64,000 nt of DNA from an uncultured Gemmataceae bacterium (lineage in GTDB: Bacteria > Planctomycetota > Planctomycetia > Gemmatales > Gemmataceae), in NCBI GenBank assembly GCA_937923405.1, contig CALDUY010000023.1:62001-126000 (forward strand). The letters are read 5' to 3'. The translations under genes were made by a program, and so were the position numbers. The notes beneath the pieces were generated by a model. That model saw nothing but the letters and a program-made list of their open reading frames with translations, ran no database searches and was not told the origin of the DNA. Of the stretch, positions 26,574 through 34,833 are shown one piece after another (the stretch's first letter is position 1; each line of letters starts with the position of its first letter).

Positions 26574-27530
26574 ATGATTCTGGAAATCCAGCACGAGACA
26601 CGTCTGATCTACAGTGAGCCCGTCACCGAGTCGATCGCCGAGATGCGCATGGAGCCGGCCAGCGATGCCGACCAAAGTTGCCGGTCCTTTCATCTGGCGG
26701 TCAATCCCTCAACGGGCGTGTTCCGCTACGTCGATGGGTTCGGCAATCGGGTGCATCATTTCAACGTCGCGCCGCCGCACCTGGAAATGCGAATGCTCGC
26801 GGCCAGCATTGTCGAGACGCATCCACGACCGCGCGACCTGTCGGCCAGCTCAGCGAAGTATCCGCTGGATCCCGCGACGCTGCCCCTGGAAATGCTCGAC
26901 TTTTTACATCTGCGAGGGCCGGTTCGTCATACTCCGCGACTGGATCCGATTCTCAACCTCTTACGCCCCTCGGATGGTCAGTTGCTCGCCGAGTTGGTAC
27001 AGACCGTCTGCCGCTATATCCACGACCATTTCATCTATGCTCGCCATGTTACCCTAGCGAGTTCACCGATCGATGACGTGCTGAGCCACGGCAAAGGCGT
27101 CTGTCAGGACTTCACGCATTTGATGATCGCAGTGTTGCGGCATTTCGCCGTACCGACTCGCTACGTTTCGGGGTACATTCATCGCCCGGACAAGGAATCG
27201 CAGTCGCACGCCTGGTGTGAAGTCTGGCTGCCGGATCTGGGCTGGATCGGTATCGATCCGACCAACGATAGCCTCGTGGATGAACGCTTCGTCAAAGTAG
27301 CCACGGGACGCGATTTCACCGACGTACCGCCGAACAAGGGGCTGTTCAAAGGTCGAGCCACGGAGACGATCCAGGTTCGCGTTGAAACGCGCCAACTGGA
27401 GGCGCTGCCCTCGCTGTCGTGGCAGGATCAGTTGCCGGCTCTGCACGTTCCACTAACTGAAATTGTCAGTGGACGACAAGCGATGCAGCTGATGACCGAA
27501 GACGATGCCTCGCAGCAACAGCAGCAATAA
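26574..27530 (+). CDS. transglutaminase-like cysteine protease/amidase
   Basis: 318 aa. N-terminal beta region (LEIQHETRLIYSEPVTESI) typical of this family, then the transglutaminase core with the triad Cys177 (GKGVCQDFTH), His212 (SHAWCEVWL) and Asp228 (IGIDPTND). The C-terminus ends in a Gln run. No signal peptide, so cytoplasmic. Third gene of the ATP-grasp/alpha-E/transglutaminase group (95-bp gap). In this context it may cleave or transfer the bond formed by the ATP-grasp partner; this is inference. Confidence 0.92.
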   Translation: MILEIQHETRLIYSEPVTESIAEMRMEPASDADQSCRSFHLAVNPSTGVFRYVDGFGNRVHHFNVAPPHLEMRMLAASIVETHPRPRDLSASSAKYPLDPATLPLEMLDFLHLRGPVRHTPRLDPILNLLRPSDGQLLAELVQTVCRYIHDHFIYARHVTLASSPIDDVLSHGKGVCQDFTHLMIAVLRHFAVPTRYVSGYIHRPDKESQSHAWCEVWLPDLGWIGIDPTNDSLVDERFVKVATGRDFTDVPPNKGLFKGRATETIQVRVETRQLEALPSLSWQDQLPALHVPLTEIVSGRQAMQLMTEDDASQQQQQ

Positions 27531-27534
27531 GCGC

Positions 27535-29406
27535 TCAGCGTGCCGCTTGAACCCCCAGAGCCACCCCGAGCGATCCCAGTGCTCGAGGCGCTTCGTCCCA
27601 AGAATTGACCGTGCTGGCCCAACTCCGACTCATACGAGTATTGTGCCGGGCCAACTCCAAACGCGCAACCAGCCCGCCGATCGACTTCGCCGAGATCGCC
27701 CCCACCGCTTCCTCAGGAACGAGCGAATTCGACGCTGCCAACTTGGCGCGTAGGACAAGCATCCGTCCCCAGGCCGACAGACCAGCGTCCTCAATGGCTG
27801 CCGCGGCTGGTTCCAGTTTGCTTGAGTCAAGCTTGGCGGCAGCTGCCAATTCGATCAGACGGAGTAACGGCCAGTCCTGATCGCGCCGTTTCCGTTCGGG
27901 AGCCACTGCGGCGAGGGCCTGTTCGATCGTCTCGACCGAGGGGGCACCTTCAGCAACAGCGATGAGACCGCGCATCGCCGCGCCGTCGGCCACGGGCAAC
28001 TTACTGACTTGTGCTCGTGCTTCGTCGAGTTTGCCTTGCCGAGCCAGAGCAAAGGCACGTCCGCGAGCGTCACTCTCGGCCTCCTCCAGCCCTTTGCCCG
28101 GAGTCGGCGGCGTTTTGCCCAACAACAGGGCCAGGCTCACGACCGCAGCGTTCAGCTCTGGCGGTTTGTGGTTTTTGTCGTTCTTGTTGGGAAGATAAGG
28201 CGAAAGGGCCTCGCCCAGGAGCGACTCGGCCAAGTCCTGCTTCTCCAGGCGATGCATCTCTAAGCCGGCCACCGCCAATGCTTCGCTACGTTCGCTGCCC
28301 GTGGCTGGAACCAGGTTGTCGACCGTCGGTTGGACATAGTCGAGCTGGCCAGCCTCCACGAGAGCGGCGGAGAGTCGGCGGATCGCTTGTAGGCGTGCCT
28401 CACGACTGCTGATCCCGCGTAGCGTGGCTTGCACCAGCCGATGAGTGTCGCGCCAGGGAAGTTTCCGTCCGGTATCAATGTCGGTGGTGCCACCCAACTT
28501 CAGTTGAGCCAGAGCCAGGTCGGTCAACAAGGCGTCGGCATCGGCGGCCTGGGTCGACTTGCCGAACGACGCCGCCTTGGAGTATTCCTCGAACGCCAGC
28601 TTGGCACAGCCAGATTGTTGACTTTCGAGATAGTAAATACCCGCATAACCGAACAGAACTGCCTGCCCCCCACTGCCAAGGACTTGTTCGGCATTCTTGG
28701 CCGAGCCGATCGCCAGCGCTGTTTGCAAGGCGCGGCGTTCAAGATTGCGAGTCATCCACGCCCAGACGCCCAAACCAAGGCTCAGCACCACGACCGCGGC
28801 ACCAGCGGCCAGCATGACGCGCTGGTACTTCTGATAGAAGGTAAGCGGTTTCTCTTTCTCTTTGATGACGCCGGCTTCCACCAGGGCCTCGTTGCTGGCC
28901 CGAGTCACGGTTCCAGTCCCGGTTCCCCAGGCCCCCTCCGGAGCAGGGCCGTCATCGCGGCGCGCCCCAGCAGGCAGTTTCGGTCCAGCATTACGCCAAT
29001 CCGCGGGGGTCGCAGTCTTGGGAATGGGCACGGCAATGATACGGCGGCACTCTGGACAGGGAGCACGCTTGCCGGCCAGTTCTAGCGCCATTTTCAGCGG
29101 CTCGTCACACTGCGGACAATTAAACTCGACAAACTGTGGATTTTGTTCTTCCTTCGGAGCGTCGGCCAGCAGTGCCGCCGCTTCGGCTTCGAGATCCACC
29201 TCAGGAGCAGGGGGCGGCGCGGTCGGCGGGGTCGGTTTACTGCTTCCGACCGCCGCCGGTTTTGCTGACGCCGAGGCTCCGTTTGGTGTCCCACCGGGAA
29301 CGACGATCGCTCCCTTGCACTTGCTACACTTGCCTCGCTTTCCCGCGAGATGGTCGGGCACCGTCATTTTCGAGGAACAGCCCGGACATGAAAACGTGAT
29401 CGACAT
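27535..29406 (-). CDS. membrane protein with two zinc ribbons and helical C-terminal region
   Basis: 623 aa. Two near-identical zinc ribbons with the same spacing: Cys7/Cys10/Cys27/Cys30 (CPGC...CSKC) and Cys97/Cys100/Cys117/Cys120 (CPQC...CPEC), joined by a Pro/Ala-rich linker. A single membrane segment at about 197-218 (VMLAAGAAVVVLSLGLGVWAWM) follows, then about 400 residues of Ala/Leu-rich helices resembling tetratricopeptide-type repeats. The ribbons should be cytoplasmic and the helical part outside. Planctomycetes have many such proteins; function unknown. Converges with the transglutaminase gene (4-bp gap). Confidence 0.85.
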   Translation of the reverse strand: MSITFSCPGCSSKMTVPDHLAGKRGKCSKCKGAIVVPGGTPNGASASAKPAAVGSSKPTPPTAPPPAPEVDLEAEAAALLADAPKEEQNPQFVEFNCPQCDEPLKMALELAGKRAPCPECRRIIAVPIPKTATPADWRNAGPKLPAGARRDDGPAPEGAWGTGTGTVTRASNEALVEAGVIKEKEKPLTFYQKYQRVMLAAGAAVVVLSLGLGVWAWMTRNLERRALQTALAIGSAKNAEQVLGSGGQAVLFGYAGIYYLESQQSGCAKLAFEEYSKAASFGKSTQAADADALLTDLALAQLKLGGTTDIDTGRKLPWRDTHRLVQATLRGISSREARLQAIRRLSAALVEAGQLDYVQPTVDNLVPATGSERSEALAVAGLEMHRLEKQDLAESLLGEALSPYLPNKNDKNHKPPELNAAVVSLALLLGKTPPTPGKGLEEAESDARGRAFALARQGKLDEARAQVSKLPVADGAAMRGLIAVAEGAPSVETIEQALAAVAPERKRRDQDWPLLRLIELAAAAKLDSSKLEPAAAAIEDAGLSAWGRMLVLRAKLAASNSLVPEEAVGAISAKSIGGLVARLELARHNTRMSRSWASTVNSWDEAPRALGSLGVALGVQAAR

Positions 29407-29483
29407 GATGCTGTCCGTGAGTGGGTCGCAAACTCATTTTGTTCCATTCTAGCATCTGAGTTGGACGACGAATAGCCGGTTGC

Positions 29484-30929
29484 TTAGTAGGGATACAGGT
29501 CTCGCTTGGCCGGGTCGCACAGTCCGACACGGTTCCACGGAGCGATCTCTCGGGCGACGAACGCGCGAAACTCAGCGACGTCCGGCGTCGGTTGGGCCGC
29601 CAATGTGCGCACGGCATGCACACCCCGCTCGACCGCGGCTCGATATTCCCGATCGTGCGAGTGGAGAAAGGCATCCGCTTCGCTGGCACGCCCTTGCTTG
29701 TGACGCTCTTCAGAGGTGATCGCCCCGGCGAAATAGTACATCGAAAAGGCCGCGAGCAAGCCGAAGTGTCGGAACGCTTGATAGGTTCCTGCAACCAAGC
29801 TGTCGAGAAAATCGATCTCGCGCCGCAGGTTGTCTTGATAGGCGTGCAAACCTGATTGAAGATCCGCTCCCCAATCGCGTTCCAGCACGCGCGCCAACCG
29901 CCGCACCGTCTGAAGGGCGTGTCCGTTCCCCGTGCTGTACAGCGCGTCCAAGGTGTAGGCGCTCGGCCCCAACAGTGCCCAATCAGGACCGACTATGTCG
30001 TTGATGCGCCGTTGTAGTCGACCTGTGCGCGTGAACGGTCGGACTGGTTCGGCTTGGGCAAACTGCTCGGCGATCCGCGGATAGCGAGCCAGAATCGTCT
30101 GCCACTCTTGCTCGGCGGACAACGACAGGTTCGACTTCGCGCATCGCGGATCCAGCAAGAGGCCGGCACTAGTTAAACCGTTGTCGAAACGCAGCACCCA
30201 GATCCAGCCTCCCTCGATCACATGATGCAAGGCGGCGTCATCGCAGCGATAAGGATAGTCGTCCAACGTCCAACCGATCGACCGAGCGATGCACTCCCAG
30301 CGTTCGACGCCGACGAAGTGACTATAGATCGACCACGACGCCGTTTGCATCTGCTCGCCGGAGTCGGTCAGCTCTAGCCAGCGTGCCAACACGCCGGTTG
30401 GTCCGGTGGCATCGACGAGGAAAGCCGCCTGCAGGTCCACGGGTTCGTCGCCGCGATGCCCCTGTAGTCGCCAGGCGTCGGCATGATGCAGGGTCAGCTC
30501 GACTTGATCGAGATAGGGAACGCCCAACTCGACGGCGCGATCGACCAAAAAGGCGTCGAAATCCGCCCGCAACCAATGAGTGTCGGCCTGCTCGTCGTTG
30601 GGATTGGCCGTCACCAAGAGACGTTCCTCGGGCTGGCGATGGCCAATGAAGGTGAAGCCTCGCTTTAAGCCACATTCCAGATGAGGATAAAATTTTTTCC
30701 AGCGGCCATGCTCGCTCAAGTCGGCCAGCCAGGGCAGGTCGTACTCTTGTGCCAACTGCCGTAGGGCCAGGTTGGCCAACGGTGTGGAAGACTCGCCCAA
30801 CGAGAAGCGCGGATGCCGACCGCGTTCCAGCAGCACCACTCGTCGTCCGCGGCGGTGCAGCAACAGAGCCAGCAGGCTGCCGGCGAAGCCCGCGCCCAAA
30901 ATGGCGATTTCGACCGTCTCGCGGATCAT
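29484..30929 (-). CDS. FAD-dependent oxidoreductase of the flavin halogenase/monooxygenase type
   Basis: 481 aa from ATG 30929. N-terminal Rossmann fold with GAGFAG (12-17) and ERGRHPRFSLGESSTP, where GESS is shared with flavin-dependent halogenases; KRGFTF (89-94) fits the KxGxxF motif of the halogenases that act on carrier-bound or free phenolic substrates. LVDATGP is the second FAD contact; GWIWVLRF replaces the WxWxIP motif of tryptophan halogenases, so true tryptophan halogenation is unlikely. Its start overlaps the radical SAM stop (ATGA). Oxygenase or halogenase acting in the pathway of the upstream genes is inferred. Confidence 0.87.
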   Translation of the reverse strand: MIRETVEIAILGAGFAGSLLALLLHRRGRRVVLLERGRHPRFSLGESSTPLANLALRQLAQEYDLPWLADLSEHGRWKKFYPHLECGLKRGFTFIGHRQPEERLLVTANPNDEQADTHWLRADFDAFLVDRAVELGVPYLDQVELTLHHADAWRLQGHRGDEPVDLQAAFLVDATGPTGVLARWLELTDSGEQMQTASWSIYSHFVGVERWECIARSIGWTLDDYPYRCDDAALHHVIEGGWIWVLRFDNGLTSAGLLLDPRCAKSNLSLSAEQEWQTILARYPRIAEQFAQAEPVRPFTRTGRLQRRINDIVGPDWALLGPSAYTLDALYSTGNGHALQTVRRLARVLERDWGADLQSGLHAYQDNLRREIDFLDSLVAGTYQAFRHFGLLAAFSMYYFAGAITSEERHKQGRASEADAFLHSHDREYRAAVERGVHAVRTLAAQPTPDVAEFRAFVAREIAPWNRVGLCDPAKRDLYPY

Positions 30930-31825
30930 GCTCGCCCCTCCCGATTGAGTCGTTCCAGGCGGGCGAGTTGCTCGGCGGAACCGTGAACCTCCCATAGATC
31001 CGCGAAGACCCGGCCTCGTTGCAGACTCAGGCCGTAGCGTAACGCCGCCTCCAGCGAATTGAGGCTAGGCGGCGAAAACTGCCCTCGGGCCTGGAGCACC
31101 TCCATCGCACCGTTACCGGCCCGGGTCGGAATCAACACACAGCATTCTACGCCGACGGCAAATGCCCAATCGAGGCTGCGCTTGGCCCAGATCACACCCT
31201 CTTCCTCACTCAGCCATGGCGGACGCACGAGTAGAAAAGCTCGCACGGAGATGCCCTGAGCATTGAGAAAGCGCGTGGCCTGAGCGAAGTCGTCGAGCGT
31301 CATCCGTTTATTGAGACGTGGCAGCACCTCTGGATGTACGGTCTCCAGCCCCATGGCCACCTGGAGTTCTCCCCTCAAACGATCTTGAAACTCCACAACA
31401 CGCGATCCGATCAGTTTGGGATGGCATTCGACGATGATGGTCTCGAACGGAGCCAGCAACTCGGCGAGGCTGGGCAGCTCCCCGGGTGGAATCGCCTGGG
31501 CATCGAAGAAGTTGCCGGCGTTGTACAACTTGACGTGACGAACTCCAGGATGCGACTCGGCGAGCTGATTCAACGCCTGCCTCAGTTGAGCCACAATCGC
31601 GCCGTCGGGCACACGATCTGGAATGGTGTACTTCCAGAGATCGCACATCAGACAGCGAAACGGACACTCACGATTGACCAGAAAGATCGTGGCCACTTCT
31701 TCGACCCGACCCTGACGAGTGCGTTCCCCTTCAACGAGGAAGCCGTGCGGCTTCCAGGGATCGTGGCGCGGTCGTGGAGGTCGCTGAGCCACGATCCATG
31801 CGTCAGTAAGCGGCAACTCATTCAT
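30926..31825 (-). CDS. radical SAM protein
   Basis: 299 aa from ATG 31825. The [4Fe-4S]/SAM motif CxxxCxxC is Cys54/Cys58/Cys61 (RECPFRCLMCDLW). Further blocks (KLYNAGNFFDAQAIP, VECHPKLIG, GLETVHPEVLPRLNKRMT) give an Elp3-like half barrel and recall the TIGR01210/RaSEA-type radical SAM group; no C-terminal SPASM cysteine cluster is seen. Start overlaps the end of the Asn-synthetase-like gene (ATGAATGA), stop overlaps the FAD oxidoreductase start. It probably performs a radical insertion or C-C/C-S bond step on the product of the neighbouring genes. Confidence 0.92.
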   Translation of the reverse strand: MNELPLTDAWIVAQRPPRPRHDPWKPHGFLVEGERTRQGRVEEVATIFLVNRECPFRCLMCDLWKYTIPDRVPDGAIVAQLRQALNQLAESHPGVRHVKLYNAGNFFDAQAIPPGELPSLAELLAPFETIIVECHPKLIGSRVVEFQDRLRGELQVAMGLETVHPEVLPRLNKRMTLDDFAQATRFLNAQGISVRAFLLVRPPWLSEEEGVIWAKRSLDWAFAVGVECCVLIPTRAGNGAMEVLQARGQFSPPSLNSLEAALRYGLSLQRGRVFADLWEVHGSAEQLARLERLNREGRA

Positions 31826-33134
31826 ACAGCGCCTGAAAGGCCCGGCGATAGTCGCGTTCACGCTGAGGGAATAATCGGGTAAACTCGTCGCGCTGAGTCG
31901 CACCATGCTGGAAGCGACGTTTGGGAAAAGTCGGCATGGTGAAGCCGGTCACGGCTCGCACCCCGGCGGCGACTAGTTCGCCCTTCAGCGCGTACAGGCG
32001 GTCGTGGTCGTAGCCGGTCAGCTCGATGAAGGGAATGCCTTCAGCAATGCGGATCACCGCCGGTTGCGTGAACGGGCTGAACACCTCGAAGCCGCACGTC
32101 GTCGCCGGAGCATACGTGCGAGCGTACCCACGGCTGAGGCCGCCGCTGTACGTCTGCGAGTGCTTGATCGCTCCCACGCCCCAGCCTTCCTGATACAGCA
32201 TGGAGTTGTGCAGGACGCTGCGGATGGTCAGTTCGGGATTCTCCTCGATGGGATAATCCTTGAGGTTCTCATCGCCGCCATCGCCGTCGAGCAGAAAGCG
32301 CCAGTCGGGGTAGCGCTGACGAATCCCCTCACCGAGCGCCAAGCTCATCGCCGCCGCCTGGATGTCGAGTGGTTTGTAGTCCTCGACGACACGAACGGCT
32401 CGTCGCCAATCGACAGCGCTGGCAGCCACCTCGATCGGTTCGAGAAACACGCCCAGCCCGAGCCTCTCGAGAAATTGCCGTGCCTGAGCCACGTCGTCGC
32501 CCCGCCCATCGACGGCCAGTGTAAATGCCTTCAAACGAGAGGGACTTTGTCCTAGTTGGCCCAGGACGTGGTAGGTGACAAGAAAGACCGCGCCGGAGTC
32601 GATGCCACCTGAGAAGCACACACCGATCGGTCCGGAGCAGGCTCTCGTTGTCAGCCACTTGCCCACCTGGTCGGCGACGGCCTCGATGTAGGCGGTGCCT
32701 AGCTGCTGGACGTCAGCAGCCAAGGTGCCACGCTGCGGAGTGAAGAAGCGATCATGCCGCGGACTGGGATCCGGACAGCCGACCAAGGCGACTTCCGTAA
32801 GGTGATGCGCGGGCACCATGCGCGTGTAGCTGGGATGGAACTGATCGTCGTAGTCATTCTCTCGCAGCCAGCGATGAATCGTGTCGATGCGATCGGCCGC
32901 GACCAGGCACGGCCCCTCGCTCCGCTTGGCAATGAAAAACCGCAGCGGTCGACTGATAGAACGGGCCATGCGCACCAGCACGCCTTGGGTGGCCACCAAG
33001 GCAAACTGACCGTCGATCTGGCCGACGGCGCGAGCGTCTCCAGACGCCACCCGCGCTCGCGCCTCGTCTAAGGTGACGTTAAAGAGAACATTCCGTGAGG
33101 GATCGGTTAGATCCACTACTCGATCAGTAATCAC
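31818..33134 (-). CDS. asparagine-synthetase-like ATP-dependent amide ligase lacking the glutaminase Cys
   Basis: 438 aa from GTG 33134. C-terminal PP-loop synthetase domain with SGGIDSG (175-181) and LLDGDGGDEN (281-290). The N-terminal 150 residues keep only the latter part of the class-II glutaminase fold (GQIDGQFALVAT; SRPLRFFIAKR) and do not begin with the catalytic Cys2 needed for glutamine hydrolysis. Such Cys-less relatives include beta-lactam and carbapenam synthetases and some lasso-peptide cyclases. GTG overlaps the TGA of the beta-propeller gene. Adenylation of a carboxylate followed by amide or ring formation, with an amine other than glutamine nitrogen, is inferred. Confidence 0.88.
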   Translation of the reverse strand: MITDRVVDLTDPSRNVLFNVTLDEARARVASGDARAVGQIDGQFALVATQGVLVRMARSISRPLRFFIAKRSEGPCLVAADRIDTIHRWLRENDYDDQFHPSYTRMVPAHHLTEVALVGCPDPSPRHDRFFTPQRGTLAADVQQLGTAYIEAVADQVGKWLTTRACSGPIGVCFSGGIDSGAVFLVTYHVLGQLGQSPSRLKAFTLAVDGRGDDVAQARQFLERLGLGVFLEPIEVAASAVDWRRAVRVVEDYKPLDIQAAAMSLALGEGIRQRYPDWRFLLDGDGGDENLKDYPIEENPELTIRSVLHNSMLYQEGWGVGAIKHSQTYSGGLSRGYARTYAPATTCGFEVFSPFTQPAVIRIAEGIPFIELTGYDHDRLYALKGELVAAGVRAVTGFTMPTFPKRRFQHGATQRDEFTRLFPQRERDYRRAFQALYE

Positions 33135-34408
33135 TTCTTCTCCTCGATGGCCCAGAGATACTTGAAGCCCCGCAAATAAATTCGTCCATTAGAGATCGCC
33201 GGTGATGCCGAAAACTGATCCGGCAGGCGATTGGTCGCCAGTTTCTTGAACGTCCGCCCCGCCTCGATGACGTGGAAGACGCCATCGCGCGACGTGGTGT
33301 AGATTTTGCCGTCTCCACCCACCGGGGAAGCACGATGACGGTGATTATGGGTGTCGCGGCGATAGACGATGTTGCCGTTGACGGCATCGAGTACCAACAA
33401 CTCGCCGTCCTCTCGACACAGGTAGACCAGGCCATCGTAGACCAGCGGGCAGGGCACGTCCGAGGTGTCGCGCGGCAGTCGCCATGCTTCACCAGCACTG
33501 CCCGGTTTGATGTCGCCTTTGGCATCGGGTTTGACCCCGACCACCGGGCCTCGTTTGGCACTGGGAATGACGATCAAATCCGGCGTGCAAACCGGCGAAG
33601 CGACAAAGCGTAGGAAGCGATTGTAACGCGAGCGCGGGTTCAGTTCGTGGACACGCCAGATCTCCGAACCATCCTTGAGCGAGTGCGCCGTGGTGTAGTC
33701 GTTCCCATGAGCTACCAGGTAAGCATCGTTGCCGTTCTTCCAGATGAACGCCGACGCATAGCTATGCTCATTTTCGTCGGTGCCATCCGAGGGACGATCG
33801 ACCTTCCACACTTCCTTGCCGGTGTTTTTGTCCACACAGATGAGCAGTCCAACTTTACCGCCCGTCCGACGATTGCCCGAGTGGATGAACTGATAATACA
33901 AATGCTCGCCGAACAGAACCGGCGTCGAGTGCATGCCAAACTGGATGTTGAACTTGCCGTACCGCTCCTGGGCATTGAAGCGCCAGCGTTCGTTGCCCTC
34001 GAAGTCAAAAGCCGCACAGGTACCATCCCCACCGAAGCAGTAGACATACTTCCCATCCGTCGAAGGGGAAGCGGAAGCGCCGTTGCCCTCGTCGGACCGC
34101 GCCCAGCGGGTAGCCGCTCCGAGATCTTTCTTCCACAGTTCCTTGCCCTCGGTGCTGACGCAGAGCAGAACGATGCGGTTGCCGTCCTGACTAGTCAGAA
34201 AAATACGGTTCTCCCAGACGATCGGCGTCGAGCCGCCCTCGCCGGGTAGAGCGAGCTTCCAGGCGATGTTTTTCGAGTCGCTCCACTCGGTCGGAAGATG
34301 CTTTTCGTTAGTGATGCCGTCGTTATTTATGCCACGCCACTGAGGCCAGTTGTCCGCATGGGTCTGAACAGAGACGAGCAAGAGGAGGGAAAGACAAATG
34401 CGTTTCAC
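33131..34408 (-). CDS. exported PQQ-like beta-propeller repeat protein
   Basis: 425 aa from GTG 34408, with GGGAG 8 nt upstream and a signal peptide (VKRICLSLLLLVSVQTHA). The mature part starts with NWPQWRG, the usual opening of planctomycete BamB-like propellers, followed by PQQ-type blades (GKEVWKV; GSEIWRVHEL; DGLVYLCREDGELLVLDA; DGKIYTTSRDGVFHVIEAG). Planctomycetes have many copies of unknown role; PQQ binding is not assured. It is the first gene of a four-gene set whose junctions all overlap (GTGA, ATGAATGA, ATGA). Exported, unlike the other three products. Confidence 0.88.
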   Translation of the reverse strand: MKRICLSLLLLVSVQTHADNWPQWRGINNDGITNEKHLPTEWSDSKNIAWKLALPGEGGSTPIVWENRIFLTSQDGNRIVLLCVSTEGKELWKKDLGAATRWARSDEGNGASASPSTDGKYVYCFGGDGTCAAFDFEGNERWRFNAQERYGKFNIQFGMHSTPVLFGEHLYYQFIHSGNRRTGGKVGLLICVDKNTGKEVWKVDRPSDGTDENEHSYASAFIWKNGNDAYLVAHGNDYTTAHSLKDGSEIWRVHELNPRSRYNRFLRFVASPVCTPDLIVIPSAKRGPVVGVKPDAKGDIKPGSAGEAWRLPRDTSDVPCPLVYDGLVYLCREDGELLVLDAVNGNIVYRRDTHNHRHRASPVGGDGKIYTTSRDGVFHVIEAGRTFKKLATNRLPDQFSASPAISNGRIYLRGFKYLWAIEEKK

Positions 34409-34477
34409 GGTGGGTACTCCCAAGAGCGGTTTCTGGCGGGATGTTACTACTCTTTGTTGTACCAGAAGCGAAGAGGG

Positions 34478-34514
34478 AAAAAAGCAACGGCCCACGGAGG
34501 AATCCGCGAGCCGT
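34478..34514 (-). terminator. rho-independent terminator of the coiled-coil gene cluster
   Basis: Minus strand: ACGGC, TCG/TGG internal loop, CGGA, tetraloop TTCC, TCCG, GCCGT (34487-34514), then TGC and TTTTTT (34478-34483). Located 35 bp past the stop of the small membrane protein gene and before the propeller gene, separating the two transcripts. Confidence 0.8.
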
Positions 34515-34549
34515 ACTCACTCACCAGGGATCGATCAACCAAAACTAGC

Positions 34550-34792
34550 TCAGGGAGCGCCCGGATCTCCCGCCGGAGGAGCCACCCCACCCGGAGCTGG
34601 AGGAGGAGGCGGAGCCGACAGCGTGGGGCCAGCCGGCGGACTCGGCTTCGTTGTCGGGTAGGCGCTGTAGTCGAGATAGAAGAAGACGACACCAACAATC
34701 TGGGCGATCAGCGAGATCGCCAGCAATCCCGTGTAGGCGTCGTTGCGCGGCCCAGTGGAGGCAGAACGACTGGAACTAGAGCGAGCGGCCAT
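34550..34792 (-). CDS. small proline-rich membrane protein
   Basis: 80 aa. Ser/Arg-rich N-terminus, one hydrophobic segment AYTGLLAISLIAQIVGVVFFYLDY, then a Pro/Ala/Gly-rich tail (PSPPAGPTLSAPPPPPAPGG). ATG 34792 is preceded by AGAGGA at a normal distance, which supports that it is real. It lies 41 bp downstream of the first coiled-coil gene and just before the terminator, so it is probably the last gene of that operon. Function unknown. Confidence 0.72.
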   Translation of the reverse strand: MAARSSSSRSASTGPRNDAYTGLLAISLIAQIVGVVFFYLDYSAYPTTKPSPPAGPTLSAPPPPPAPGGVAPPAGDPGAP

Positions 34793-34833
34793 TTGTGCTT
34801 ATCCTCTCTTTTTGGGATCTCTATTGATTGCAA

